From DATKJS01 sp050015275 (lineage in GTDB: Bacteria; Acidobacteriota; Aminicenantia; Aminicenantales; Saccharicenantaceae), in assembly GCA_050015275.1 (NCBI GenBank), contig JBEKBS010000005.1:1-64000 (forward strand): a DNA stretch of 64,000 bases. The letters run 5' to 3'. The notes beneath the pieces were generated by a model. It was not told the DNA's origin. It searched no databases and saw nothing but the letters and a program-made list of their open reading frames with translations. Shown one piece after another: positions 42,599-50,385 of this stretch; position 1 is the stretch's first letter, and each line of letters begins with the position of its first letter. The translations under genes were made by a program, and so were the position numbers.

Positions 42599-43842
42599 AG
42601 GGTCTTGGTTTCCTTTTTCGGCTCCGTCTTGATCATGATCCCGTCCTTGAGCTCACGCAAGGAGGCATAAGGCCCCGTGACGATGTCCTGGTTTTCCTTG
42701 AGGCCCGCGGTGATCTCCATGTTCATCCCCCCGCTGATCCCTTTCTCGACGGGCTGGAACTTGACCCGGGCGTTGTCGACGGTATAGACGCCCTCTTCTT
42801 CCTTCTTGGCGTCGGGCTTGTCGCCGGCCGCGGCCGGTCTGTCCCGAAGGACGAGGGATGATATCGGGACGGCCAGGACGCCCTTTTTCTGGGCCGTGAC
42901 GATGTCCGCGGAGGCGGAAAGGCCCGGCTTGAGCTTCTGGGACGGGTTCTCCAGGGTGACGACGACCTTGAAGTCCTTGGCTTCCTGGGTCGTCGTGCCG
43001 CCCGTGACCTTCTGGAGGGCCGAGCTGCCGATTTCCGTCACCTTCCCCTTGAACACCGTGTCGGGGAAGGCGTCGACCCGGACATTGGCTTCCTGGCCGA
43101 GCTTGACCCCGACGACGTCGGTTTCGTCCACCTGGACCTCGACCTCCATGATCGACAGGTCGGCGATGGTCATCAGGACCGTCCCCGGGTTGTTCATGGT
43201 CCCGATGATGGCGGTCTCCCCCTCCTCGACCTTGAGGCTGGTGATCATCCCGTTGATCGGCGCGTTGAAGACCGTCTTGCTCAGGTTGTCCATGGTGCTC
43301 TTGAGGTTGGCCTCGGCCTGCTTGATCTGGAAGCGGATGGAGTTGACCTGGGACTCGGAAACGTCGTATTCGAGCTTGACGCTCTCGAGCTGGTCCTTGG
43401 AGATCAATTGCTCCTCGAACAGCTTCTTCTGCCTGTCGTAGGCGCTCTTATCCCTCTGACGGCGGGCCTCGGCCTGGATCAGGTCGGCCTTGGAGGCCTG
43501 GATGAAGTTCCGGTCACGGTCGGCGTTGGCCTCGTACTGGGTGGAATCCAGCTTGAGGAGAAAATCCCCCGAGTTGACCTCCTGCCCCTCGACGATGCCG
43601 ATCTTGATGATCCGGCCGGGGACCTGGGCGCTGATGTTGACGTTCTTCTTGGGCTTGACCTCGCCCGAGGCCGAGACGATCGACGTCAGGTCCTGCTTTT
43701 TGACCTTCTCGACGGTCACCTTCACGGTCTTTTCACGGTGCGACCGGAGGTTGAGGCCGACGACGACCAGGATGACGAGGACAACGGCCATGAAGATCAG
43801 GGTCCTTTTTCGTCTCTGGAGGAAGCTCTTTTTTTCCGTCAT
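42595..43842 (-). CDS. HlyD/MacA-type periplasmic adaptor, 415 aa
   Basis: Membrane-fusion protein with an N-terminal anchor helix (TLIFMAVVLVILVVVGL), split lipoyl domain (GEVKPKKNVNISAQVPGRI and NAPINGMITSLKVEEGETA), an alpha-hairpin between them (about 95-190) and beta-barrel plus membrane-proximal domains. Such proteins link an inner-membrane pump to an outer-membrane channel. A Lys/Asp-rich insertion occurs near residue 355 (AAAGDKPDAKKEEEG). ATG 43842 follows GGAAGG by 9 bases; a TTG eight codons earlier has no site. It is first gene of the adaptor-ATPase-Yip1 unit. Confidence 0.9.
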   Translation of the reverse strand: MTEKKSFLQRRKRTLIFMAVVLVILVVVGLNLRSHREKTVKVTVEKVKKQDLTSIVSASGEVKPKKNVNISAQVPGRIIKIGIVEGQEVNSGDFLLKLDSTQYEANADRDRNFIQASKADLIQAEARRQRDKSAYDRQKKLFEEQLISKDQLESVKLEYDVSESQVNSIRFQIKQAEANLKSTMDNLSKTVFNAPINGMITSLKVEEGETAIIGTMNNPGTVLMTIADLSIMEVEVQVDETDVVGVKLGQEANVRVDAFPDTVFKGKVTEIGSSALQKVTGGTTTQEAKDFKVVVTLENPSQKLKPGLSASADIVTAQKKGVLAVPISSLVLRDRPAAAGDKPDAKKEEEGVYTVDNARVKFQPVEKGISGGMNMEITAGLKENQDIVTGPYASLRELKDGIMIKTEPKKETKTL

Positions 43843-43886
43843 GGGTTGTGGCCTTCCAAAATTCAAGTGTCCTGAATAATCAGTAT

Positions 43887-43892
43887 ATTATA
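43887..43892 (-). promoter_or_regulatory. -10 box upstream of the adaptor gene
   Basis: A perfect minus-strand TATAAT lies 44 bases before the ATG; no clear -35 box is found at 16-18 bases. Confidence 0.45.
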
Positions 43893-44032
43893 CTACGGGA
43901 AGAAATGAAAAAGGTTTGGCCCACGAGGGACATTTTCCCGGGGCGCCATCCCCTTGGGACCCGGGGGAAGCGAAGAAAAGAGGGAGCTGGGCTGATAGGA
44001 AAGGGATTGTCCCCCCAGGGGGGCGGTCCCTC

Positions 44033-44061
44033 TTTCTTTATAAAGTCGGAGTTGGTAAAAT
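44033..44061 (+). promoter_or_regulatory. Promoter-like sequence before the inositol-phosphatase-family gene
   Basis: TAAAAT (44056-44061) ends 10 bases before the ATG, with a weak TTTCTT 17 bases upstream. The leader would be only a few bases. Confidence 0.42.
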
Positions 44062-44071
44062 ATGGGGCGCC

Positions 44072-44887
44072 ATGGGAGCATCGGACGAGTTCCTCACCGT
44101 CGCGGAAGCCGCCGTTCGCGAGGCGGGCCAGTTCCTGAAGACCAATCTCGACCGCCGGGCGGAGGCCGACTACAAGGGGGAGGTGGACCTAGTCACGAAA
44201 TTCGACGTGGGCGCCCAGGAGATCCTGGCCGGCCGGCTCTCAAAGGCCTTTCCCGGACACGGCATCCTGGCCGAGGAGAACCTGGCCAAGCCGGGGCGCT
44301 CTGAATACCGCTGGGTCCTGGACCCCCTCGACGGGACGACGAACTTCGCCCATACGTTCCCGGTCTTTTGCGTCTCGGCGGCGTTGGAGCGCCGCGGCCG
44401 GGCCGTCCTGGGGCTGGTCTACGACCCGATGAGGGAGGAGTTGTTCTCGGCCGGGGAAGGGCGAGGCGCCGCTCTCAACGGCCGGAAGATCCGGGTCTCG
44501 GAGGTCGGCGATCTCGGGAAGAGCCTTCTGGCGACCGGCTTCCCTTATGACATCCGGACGAGCCCGGTCAACAACGTCGACCACTGGGGCCGATTCCTCC
44601 TCCGGGCCCAGGCCATCAGGCGATGCGGGTCTGCCGCCCTGGACCTCTGCTACGTGGCCTGCGGCCGCTTCGACGGATTCTGGGAGCTGAAGCTTAAACC
44701 TTGGGACGTGGCGGCGGGGGCCCTGATCGTTGCCGAGGCGGCCGGAAAGGTCACCGATTTTTCCGGGGGCGAACACAGGCCGGATGTCCCCGAAACCTTA
44801 GCCACGAACGGCCTCATTCATGACGCCATGATCGCGATCCTCAGAATGGACGGGGAGCCGGCCGGCAAGGATGGGACGGATGGATAA
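44072..44887 (+). CDS. Inositol-monophosphatase-family phosphatase, 271 aa
   Basis: Mg2+-dependent, Li+-sensitive phosphatase superfamily (SuhB/CysQ type). Metal and substrate motifs: GEVDLVTKFDVGAQE, AEENL, the signature WVLDPLDGTTNFAHTFPVF near residues 86-104, and the second signature WDVAAGALIVAEAAGKVTDFSG near 210-231. Substrate could be inositol phosphate, PAP or fructose bisphosphate; SuhB-like is the best guess. ATG 44072 is chosen because the domain begins right there; the upstream open frame is low in coding character and contains the promoter. Confidence 0.91.
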   Translation: MGASDEFLTVAEAAVREAGQFLKTNLDRRAEADYKGEVDLVTKFDVGAQEILAGRLSKAFPGHGILAEENLAKPGRSEYRWVLDPLDGTTNFAHTFPVFCVSAALERRGRAVLGLVYDPMREELFSAGEGRGAALNGRKIRVSEVGDLGKSLLATGFPYDIRTSPVNNVDHWGRFLLRAQAIRRCGSAALDLCYVACGRFDGFWELKLKPWDVAAGALIVAEAAGKVTDFSGGEHRPDVPETLATNGLIHDAMIAILRMDGEPAGKDGTDG

Positions 44888-45392
44888 GCGGGCAAAGGCT
44901 CTGACGTGCGGCTGCGCGTTCTTGGGGGCCATGGCCTTGGCCCTGTGGGCCGCGCCGGGACCCCGACAGGCGGGCCTGGAGCTCATCAAGAAGGTCACGG
45001 TCGCGGGGAATGCCGGCTGGGTGGACACGGGGCTGGACGCCGCCCAGGGGGACGAGTTCTTTTTCAAGGCGAGCGGGGAGATCTCCTTGCAGAGGGGGAA
45101 CCCGTCGGCCAACTGCGGGCCCGCCGGTCTCGACCTCATGACCGCCCAGCAGCCGATCCTGAACCAGAACCTCGGGGCCCTGATCGGCAAGGTGGCCCAG
45201 CTCGTCTCCGTGAGGACCGATGAGGACACCGGCGAGGAGATCCGGGACGAGATCGTGGAATATTTCTTCGTCGGGGCGGAAGGCAGTGTGACGGTGCCGA
45301 TCAGGGGACGCCTTTACCTCGGCGTCAACGAGGACGTCATCAAGGACAACGGGGGGGAGTTCACGGTCCTCATCTCCCAGCGCAAAAGGTGA
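44880..45392 (+). CDS. Secreted protein with LecA (PA-I galactophilic lectin)-like fold, 170 aa
   Basis: A signal peptide (about 4-27) leads to a beta-sandwich with the pattern NAGWVDTGLDAAQGDEFFFKASGEI, GPAGL, NLGALIGKV, YFFVGAEGSVTVPIRGRLYLGVNED and DNGGEFTVLI. This series is typical of proteins with the PA-IL/LecA-like domain, which in the Pseudomonas lectin binds galactose through calcium; many bacterial secreted members are of unknown ligand. It overlaps the stop of the phosphatase gene by 8 bases. ATG 44871, in frame, is an alternative start. Confidence 0.72.
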   Translation: MDKRAKALTCGCAFLGAMALALWAAPGPRQAGLELIKKVTVAGNAGWVDTGLDAAQGDEFFFKASGEISLQRGNPSANCGPAGLDLMTAQQPILNQNLGALIGKVAQLVSVRTDEDTGEEIRDEIVEYFFVGAEGSVTVPIRGRLYLGVNEDVIKDNGGEFTVLISQRKR

Positions 45393-45425
45393 TCCCGGCC
45401 CGGACGAGGCGCTTCCCGCCGTCCG

Positions 45426-46784
45426 TCAGGACTTCTCTTTTGCGTCCAGCCGGTCCAGGAAGCCTTCCATGAACTGGGTGTTGTAGATCCCCTTGCGGAA
45501 GTCGGGGTCGGCGAGGACGCTGAGGTGAAGGGGGATGTTCGTCTTGACGCCGACGACGGTCGTCGTCTCGAGGGCCACCTGCATCTTCCGGATGGCCAGA
45601 TCCCGGGTCGGAGCGAAGGCGATGATCTTGGCCACCAGGGAATCGTAATCCGGGGGAATGACCCAGCCGCCGTAGGCCGCGGAATCCACGCGGATCCCCT
45701 CGCCGCCCGGGAGGACCAGAAAATCGATCTTCCCCGGCGAGGGGACGAACGTCTTGGGGTCCTCGGCGTTGATCCGGCATTCGATGGCGTGCCCTCGCAT
45801 CTCGAGGCTATAGGGGAAGTTGATCTTTTCGCCGGCCGCGATCCTGATCTGGGCCTTGATGAGGTTGATCCCGTAGACCATCTCGGTGATCGGATGCTCG
45901 ACCTGGACCCGCGCGTTGGCCTCCATGAAGTAAAACCGTTCCTTCTCGTCCACCAGGAATTCGAAGGTTCCCAGGCTCTGGTAGCCGACTTCGGCGGCCG
46001 CGTCCTCGGCTTCCTTGATCATCCGCCTCCGCGTTTTCTCGTCGATGAAGGGCGACGGGGTCTCTTCGATGAGCTTCTGGTATTTCCGCTGGATGGAACA
46101 TTCCCGTTCGCCGAAGGCGATGACCTTGCCTTTCTTGTCTCCGATGACCTGGATCTCGATATGGCGCGCCCCGGACAAGTACTTCTCGAGGTAGAGCGAA
46201 GGGTCTCCGAACGCGGCCTTGGCCTCGCCCTGGGCGATCGGGAATTGCTCCTCGAGCTGGACGGACGACCGGCAGATCCGCATCCCCTTGCCGCCGCCCC
46301 CGGCCGCGGCCTTGAGGATCACCGGGAAGCCGATCTTCGCGGCGATCTTCTTGGCCTCGTTCGCGTCCTCGACGCCCTTTTCGCTCCCGGGCAGGACGGG
46401 CAACCCCGCCTTCTTCATGGTCTGGCGGGCCTTGTTCTTGTCCCCCATGAGCCGGATGAGGGATGGCGGCGGGCCGATGAACGTGATCCCGGCGTTCTCG
46501 CAGATCTCGGCGAATTTGGCGTTCTCCGCCAGAAAGCCGTACCCGGGGTGGATCGCATCGGCCCCCGTGATCTCGGCGGCGCTCAGGATATTGGCGATGT
46601 TCAGATAGCTCTCCGAGGCCTTGGCCGGGCCGATGCAGACCCGCTCGTCCGCGAGCAGGGCGTGGAGGGATTGCCGGTCGGGCTCCGAGAACACCGCGAC
46701 CGTCTTGAAGCCCAGCTCCCGGGCCGACCGGACGACGCGGAGGGCGATCTCTCCGCGGTTGGCGACGAGTATTTTCGAGATCAT
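45426..46784 (-). CDS. accC: Acetyl-CoA carboxylase biotin carboxylase subunit, 452 aa
   Basis: ATP-grasp enzyme carboxylating biotin on AccB, the first half-step of malonyl-CoA synthesis. Motifs: ILVANRGEIALRVVRSA start, IHPGYGFLAENAKFAEIC, the ATP loop AAGGGGKGMRI, ERECSIQRKYQKLIEE, FYFMEANARVQVEHPITEMV and ECRINAEDP. It starts 6 bases after accB, the normal accBC pair. The carboxyltransferase genes accA/accD are not in the window. Confidence 0.96.
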   Translation of the reverse strand: MISKILVANRGEIALRVVRSARELGFKTVAVFSEPDRQSLHALLADERVCIGPAKASESYLNIANILSAAEITGADAIHPGYGFLAENAKFAEICENAGITFIGPPPSLIRLMGDKNKARQTMKKAGLPVLPGSEKGVEDANEAKKIAAKIGFPVILKAAAGGGGKGMRICRSSVQLEEQFPIAQGEAKAAFGDPSLYLEKYLSGARHIEIQVIGDKKGKVIAFGERECSIQRKYQKLIEETPSPFIDEKTRRRMIKEAEDAAAEVGYQSLGTFEFLVDEKERFYFMEANARVQVEHPITEMVYGINLIKAQIRIAAGEKINFPYSLEMRGHAIECRINAEDPKTFVPSPGKIDFLVLPGGEGIRVDSAAYGGWVIPPDYDSLVAKIIAFAPTRDLAIRKMQVALETTTVVGVKTNIPLHLSVLADPDFRKGIYNTQFMEGFLDRLDAKEKS

Positions 46785-46790
46785 GCGGCT

Positions 46791-47321
46791 TCAGCTCAGG
46801 GGCTTGACGGCGAAGAGTTTCTGGCCGAACTCGACGGGCTTGGCGTTCTCGACGAAGATCTCGACGACGGTCCCGTCCACGTCGGATTCGATCTCGTTCA
46901 TGAGTTTCATCGCTTCGACGATGCAGAGGGTCTGCCCCTTCTTGACCACGTCCCCGATGTCCACGAAGGGTGAGGCCGTGGGGTCGGGCGCCCGGTAGAA
47001 GGTGCCGACCATCGGCGAGGTGATCAGCTGGAGCGTCTTGTCCAGCTCGGGGGCAGGGGCCGGGGCGGGGAGCGAGGCTTCGCCGGCCGCCGAGGGACCG
47101 GGCGCCCCGGCCTCGCGGACGGACAACGGCGCGGGTGCCGGCGCCGTTGCCGACCGGCTGACCTTGATCTTGAATCCTTCGACCTCGAGCTCGAGAGCCG
47201 AGAGGTTCTTCTCCTCGAGGAGGGCGATCACCTTCCGGACCTCGTCAAAATCGATCTTCCCGCCCGGGACGCCGTCTTCCAGGTCATCCGGCCGTTGGTT
47301 TTTGTCGTTCATGGGCCTCAT
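46791..47321 (-). CDS. accB: Acetyl-CoA carboxylase biotin carboxyl carrier protein, 176 aa
   Basis: Small carrier with a helical N-terminus (KIDFDEVRKVIALLEEKNLSALELEVEGFKIKVSR), an Ala/Pro-rich flexible linker (about 65-95) and the biotinyl domain. The biotinylated Lys is in VEAMKLMNEIES. SPMVGTFYRAPDP is the standard domain entry. Start chosen: ATG 47321, which follows GGGAG closely; ATG 47312, three codons later, is also possible. Confidence 0.94.
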   Translation of the reverse strand: MRPMNDKNQRPDDLEDGVPGGKIDFDEVRKVIALLEEKNLSALELEVEGFKIKVSRSATAPAPAPLSVREAGAPGPSAAGEASLPAPAPAPELDKTLQLITSPMVGTFYRAPDPTASPFVDIGDVVKKGQTLCIVEAMKLMNEIESDVDGTVVEIFVENAKPVEFGQKLFAVKPLS

Positions 47322-47343
47322 CCATCTCCCGAAAAGTGATTCT

Positions 47344-47372
47344 ACCTTAATGGCATCATGGGGAAATGTCAA
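47344..47372 (-). promoter_or_regulatory. Promoter of accB-accC
   Basis: Minus-strand TTGACA (47372-47367), 17-base spacer, TAAGGT (47349-47344). It is back-to-back with the ffh promoter, their -35 boxes being 12 bases apart. Confidence 0.78.
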
Positions 47373-47384
47373 GGCTTCCCGGGT

Positions 47385-47413
47385 TTGACTGGGGCGAAGG
47401 CTTGGCCTAAGAT
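47385..47413 (+). promoter_or_regulatory. Promoter of ffh
   Basis: TTGACT (47385-47390), 17-base spacer, TAAGAT (47408-47413). Confidence 0.75.
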
Positions 47414-47448
47414 GACGGGTGCCGATTTCCTCAGGAGGATGACGTCCG

Positions 47449-48771
47449 ATGTTCGATCAGCTCTCCGGCCGCCTCGAGAAAATGATGAAATTCCTCCGGG
47501 GCGAGGGCAAGGTCACGGAAAAGAACATGGCCGAGGCCCTGAAGATGATGCGCCTGGCCCTGCTCGAGGCGGACGTCAACTATAAAGTCGTCAAGGAATT
47601 CGAGGCCCGGATCCGCGAAAAAGCCCTGGGCGAGGAGGTCCTGCGCAGCCTGACCCCGGCCCAGCAGGTCATCAAGATCGTCCGGGACGAGCTCGCGGCC
47701 ATCCTGGGCGGCCGGCAGGAGCCTCTGACCTTCGCCGGGGCCCCGCCCTCGATCTTCATGCTGGTCGGCCTCCAGGGGAGCGGCAAGACGACGACCTGCG
47801 GGAAGCTGGCCCGCTGGGTGACCGGGCTCCGGAAAAGCCCGCTCCTCGTCTCGTTCGACCTGAAGCGTCTGGCCGCCCAGGACCAGCTCAAGACGATCGC
47901 CGGCTCCCTGGGCATTCCGTTCTACGAGATGACACCGGCCCAGATGAAGGTCCCCCGGGACGCCCTCAGGGAGCTCATGACGTACGCCCGGAACAGGGCC
48001 TTTGACCCTCTGATCGTGGACACGGCCGGCCGGCTCCACGTGGACGACGAGCTCATGGACGAGCTCAGGCTGGTCAAGGACATCCTCAACCCGGTCGAGA
48101 CGATCTTCGTCGGCGACGCCATGACCGGCCAGGACGCGGTCCGGAGCGCCCAGGCCTTTGAGGAAAAGATCGGCCTGACCTCCGTCATCCTGACCAAGCT
48201 CGACGGCGACGCCAGGGGCGGCGCGGCCCTGTCCATCGTTTCCGTGACCGGCCGGCCCATCAAGTTCGCCGGCGTCGGCGAGAAGGCGGACAAGCTCGAG
48301 GTCTTCCACCCCGACCGCATGGCCTCCCGCATCCTGGGGATGGGGGACATCCTGACCCTCATCGAAAAAGCCGAAGAAGAGGCCGGCGCCGAGGACGCCG
48401 AGGAGCTGGCCCGCAAGATCCGGAAGCAGGAGTTCACCCTCGAGGACTTCAAGAAACAGCTCGCCCAGCTCAAGAAGATGGGGTCGCTCTCCGGCGTCCT
48501 GGGCCATCTGCCCCAAGTGGGCCCCCTCAAGAACCTGGCCAAGGCCGAGGTCGACGACCGGAAGATCGCCCATTTTGAGGCCATCATCAACTCCATGACC
48601 CCCCGCGAGCGGGAAAACCCCAAGGTCCTCACCGGCAGCCGCCGCCTGAGGATCGCCAAGGGCAGCGGACGGCCCGTGCACGAGGTCAATCAGCTCGTCA
48701 AGCAGTTCCAGGAAATGCAGAAGATGATGAAGAAGCCCCAGCTCCAGAAAATGCTCGGCGGCCTGAAATGA
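47449..48771 (+). CDS. ffh: Signal recognition particle protein Ffh, 440 aa
   Basis: SRP54-type GTPase targeting membrane proteins to FtsY and the translocon. N domain 1-95, P-loop GLQGSGKTTTCGKLA (107-121), G3 DTAGRLH (190-196), G4 TKLDGDARGGAALS, and the Met-rich M domain ending QFQEMQKMMKK with the RNA-binding GSRRLRIAKGSGRPVHEVN. Unusual point: the G2-region motif that is normally D-x-Y-R-P-A-A reads D137-L-K-R-L-A-A. Length is normal. AGGAGG lies 11 bases before the ATG. Confidence 0.95.
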   Translation: MFDQLSGRLEKMMKFLRGEGKVTEKNMAEALKMMRLALLEADVNYKVVKEFEARIREKALGEEVLRSLTPAQQVIKIVRDELAAILGGRQEPLTFAGAPPSIFMLVGLQGSGKTTTCGKLARWVTGLRKSPLLVSFDLKRLAAQDQLKTIAGSLGIPFYEMTPAQMKVPRDALRELMTYARNRAFDPLIVDTAGRLHVDDELMDELRLVKDILNPVETIFVGDAMTGQDAVRSAQAFEEKIGLTSVILTKLDGDARGGAALSIVSVTGRPIKFAGVGEKADKLEVFHPDRMASRILGMGDILTLIEKAEEEAGAEDAEELARKIRKQEFTLEDFKKQLAQLKKMGSLSGVLGHLPQVGPLKNLAKAEVDDRKIAHFEAIINSMTPRERENPKVLTGSRRLRIAKGSGRPVHEVNQLVKQFQEMQKMMKKPQLQKMLGGLK

Positions 48772-48780
48772 AGCCCTGGC

Positions 48781-49572
48781 CTATTTCCGGCCGAGGACGT
48801 GGTCCACGCAGTCGAGCCAGAACGCGGCGTACTCTTCCCAGAAAATGAGGTTGCACCCCCAGTGTGGGGCCGGGTCGGACATGTAGGCCAGGACGCGGCC
48901 ACGCCCGTAAATCCGGGAGGCGACGAGAGGATCGCCGGTCTCCTTGACCCTCATCAGGATCTTTCCCTCGGGGATGGCCAGCGTTTTGTTGTACCCGAGG
49001 ATGGGGGGCATGGTCTGGATCTGGATGTTCTTGAACACGGCTTCGCCCGCGGCGGCGAGCTCCGCGTCGAAGCCCTCCGTGCTCTCGACCAGGTCCTCGT
49101 AATCCAGGCAACGGACAGGGAGGAGCTCCCGGAGGGGCGTCCGGCCCCAGCCTCCTTTTCCCTGTTCCCCGGTGAAGGAATACCATCCTCCCAGAAAGAG
49201 CGCCCCTTTGCCTTTCTTGACGGCCTCCATGGTCAGGCGGATCCGGTCGGGGAAGGTCAGGACCCCCTTCCCGAACTTCTCCCGGTTGAAGAAGCTCGGG
49301 GCGAGCTGGAAGAGCTTGGCGTCGATGTCGCTGAAGATGATGACGTCATACTCCTCCAAGACCTCTTCGTAATCGCCCGGGCCGAGCCTGTTGTAGAAAT
49401 CCCAGGCGGGGACCGACAGGACGGTGTGAGCGCCCGTGGACTCCAGGGCTTCCTTCAGCCATTTCCCGTAATTGAAGATGTCGAGGCCCTTGTGGGAATA
49501 ATAGAAAGGTGTTTCCGCGAAGACCGGGCCCGTGAGCACCGCCCAGTCCCCGACGTAATAGATCTTCGCCAT
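48781..49572 (-). CDS. Class-I glutamine-amidotransferase-like protein, 263 aa
   Basis: Matches the GATase1-like family of cytoplasmic proteins (Salmonella STM3548 type). It opens with YYVGDWAVLTGPVFAETPFYYSHKGLDIFNYG, has VIIFSDIDAKLFQLAP, and the elbow region GALFLGGWYSFTGEQGKGGWG where true amidotransferases carry a nucleophilic Cys; none is present. The end contains GRVLAYMSDPAPHWG. Relatives have been suggested to handle carbohydrates (ThuA-like fold), but no function is established. AAGGAGG precedes the ATG. Confidence 0.82.
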   Translation of the reverse strand: MAKIYYVGDWAVLTGPVFAETPFYYSHKGLDIFNYGKWLKEALESTGAHTVLSVPAWDFYNRLGPGDYEEVLEEYDVIIFSDIDAKLFQLAPSFFNREKFGKGVLTFPDRIRLTMEAVKKGKGALFLGGWYSFTGEQGKGGWGRTPLRELLPVRCLDYEDLVESTEGFDAELAAAGEAVFKNIQIQTMPPILGYNKTLAIPEGKILMRVKETGDPLVASRIYGRGRVLAYMSDPAPHWGCNLIFWEEYAAFWLDCVDHVLGRK

Positions 49573-49628
49573 CGCCCGGCCCTCCTTCCCGGCCCGTGAC
49601 CATCCGTATCGGATGCGGCCGGAAAATT

Positions 49629-49658
49629 AGGATAGCACCGATGGATGACGGGTCACAA
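49629..49658 (-). promoter_or_regulatory. Promoter of the GATase1-like gene
   Basis: Minus-strand TTGTGA (49658-49653), 18-base spacer, TATCCT (49634-49629). Confidence 0.5.
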
Positions 49659-49669
49659 GGTATATTCTC

Positions 49670-49802
49670 GAGCGGTCCTGGGACCGGATCCCTGGCCGGA
49701 AAGGGGTGTGGCCAGGGGCGCCAGAACGGTCGTCAGGATTTTCTGCCTGAGCGGGACTGAAGCCGAAGGCTGTCCTCTTCAGGGGACAGCGGGCGAAAAC
49801 CA
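49670..49802 (+). other. Hairpin-rich intergenic segment, possible structured RNA
   Basis: Several stems follow one another: CGGTCC/GGACCG (49673-49686 region), CCTGGCC/GGCCAGG (49691-49716), GCC/GGC with a GAA loop near 49763, and CTGTCC/GGACAG near 49771-49790. A TATATT box lies just upstream (49661-49666) without a good -35. No protein frame is convincing. I do not recognise a known RNA family; the SRP RNA signature GGAAGGAAGCAG is absent. Confidence 0.3.
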
Positions 49803-49803
49803 G

Positions 49804-49832
49804 TTGACTTGCGGCCGGAATTCGGCTATGAT
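49804..49832 (+). promoter_or_regulatory. Promoter of the rpsP operon
   Basis: TTGACT (49804-49809), 17-base spacer, TATGAT (49827-49832), 38 bases before the rpsP start. Confidence 0.85.
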
Positions 49833-49870
49833 TTTGCAGCAATTTACTTCACCACGGAAGTGATACCATA

Positions 49871-50137
49871 ATGATGACTATGCGACTGATGAGATTTGGA
49901 GCGAAAAAGAAACCTTCCTACCGGATCGTCGTCATGGATTCCAAAAAAGCGCGTCAGAGCCAGGCCTTGGACACCGTCGGTTCCTACAACCCCCTGAAGG
50001 AACCGGCGGAGGTCACGATCGACATCCTGAAAGCGAACCAGTGGCTTTCGAAGGGCGTCCGGCCGTCGAGAACCGTTCAATCTCTCTTGGATAAAGCTTC
50101 CGCATCCACGAAACGATCGCAAGAAGCCAAACCTTAA
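49871..50137 (+). CDS. rpsP: 30S ribosomal protein S16, 88 aa
   Basis: Short S16 with the typical start MRLMRFGAKKKPSYRIVVMDSKKAR, DTVGSYNPLK and VRPSRTVQSLLDKA. S16 stabilises the central assembly of the small subunit. GGAAG lies 10 bases before the first of two adjacent ATG codons. It heads rpsP-khpA-rimM-trmD-rplS-rnhB, a widely conserved order. Confidence 0.96.
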   Translation: MMTMRLMRFGAKKKPSYRIVVMDSKKARQSQALDTVGSYNPLKEPAEVTIDILKANQWLSKGVRPSRTVQSLLDKASASTKRSQEAKP

Positions 50138-50148
50138 AGGAGGACACG

Positions 50149-50385
50149 GTGAAAGAACTCGTGGAATTGATCGCCAAAGCACTGGTGGACAACCCGGAAC
50201 GGGTGGTCGTTTCCCAGCTTGAGGGGGAGCAGACCACGATCCTGGAGCTCAAGGTGGCCCCGGAAGACCTGGGGAAAGTGATCGGAAAACAAGGGCGGAC
50301 GGCCCGCGCCATCCGGATCATTCTCGGCGCCGCTGGGATGAAGCTCAAAAGGAGATTCAACCTGGAGATCATTGAAAAAGGTTGA
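50149..50385 (+). CDS. khpA: KH-domain RNA-binding protein KhpA, 78 aa
   Basis: Single KH domain: ELVELIAKALVDNPERVVVSQ, then the GKVIGKQGRTARAIRIIL loop with the GxxG motif GKQG. In Firmicutes KhpA pairs with KhpB as an RNA chaperone; here the partner is not visible. AAAGGAGGAC precedes the GTG start. It lies between rpsP and rimM as usual. Confidence 0.93.
   Translation: MKELVELIAKALVDNPERVVVSQLEGEQTTILELKVAPEDLGKVIGKQGRTARAIRIILGAAGMKLKRRFNLEIIEKG

Noticed and set aside
43916..44071. 52-codon N-terminal extension of the inositol-phosphatase-family protein
   Set aside because: The extension is Gly/Pro/Lys-rich without similarity to the family and contains the promoter-like box at 44056-44061.
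49670..49802. 4.5S SRP RNA gene near ffh
   Set aside because: The segment forms hairpins but lacks the invariant GGAAGGAAGCAG-type loop sequences.
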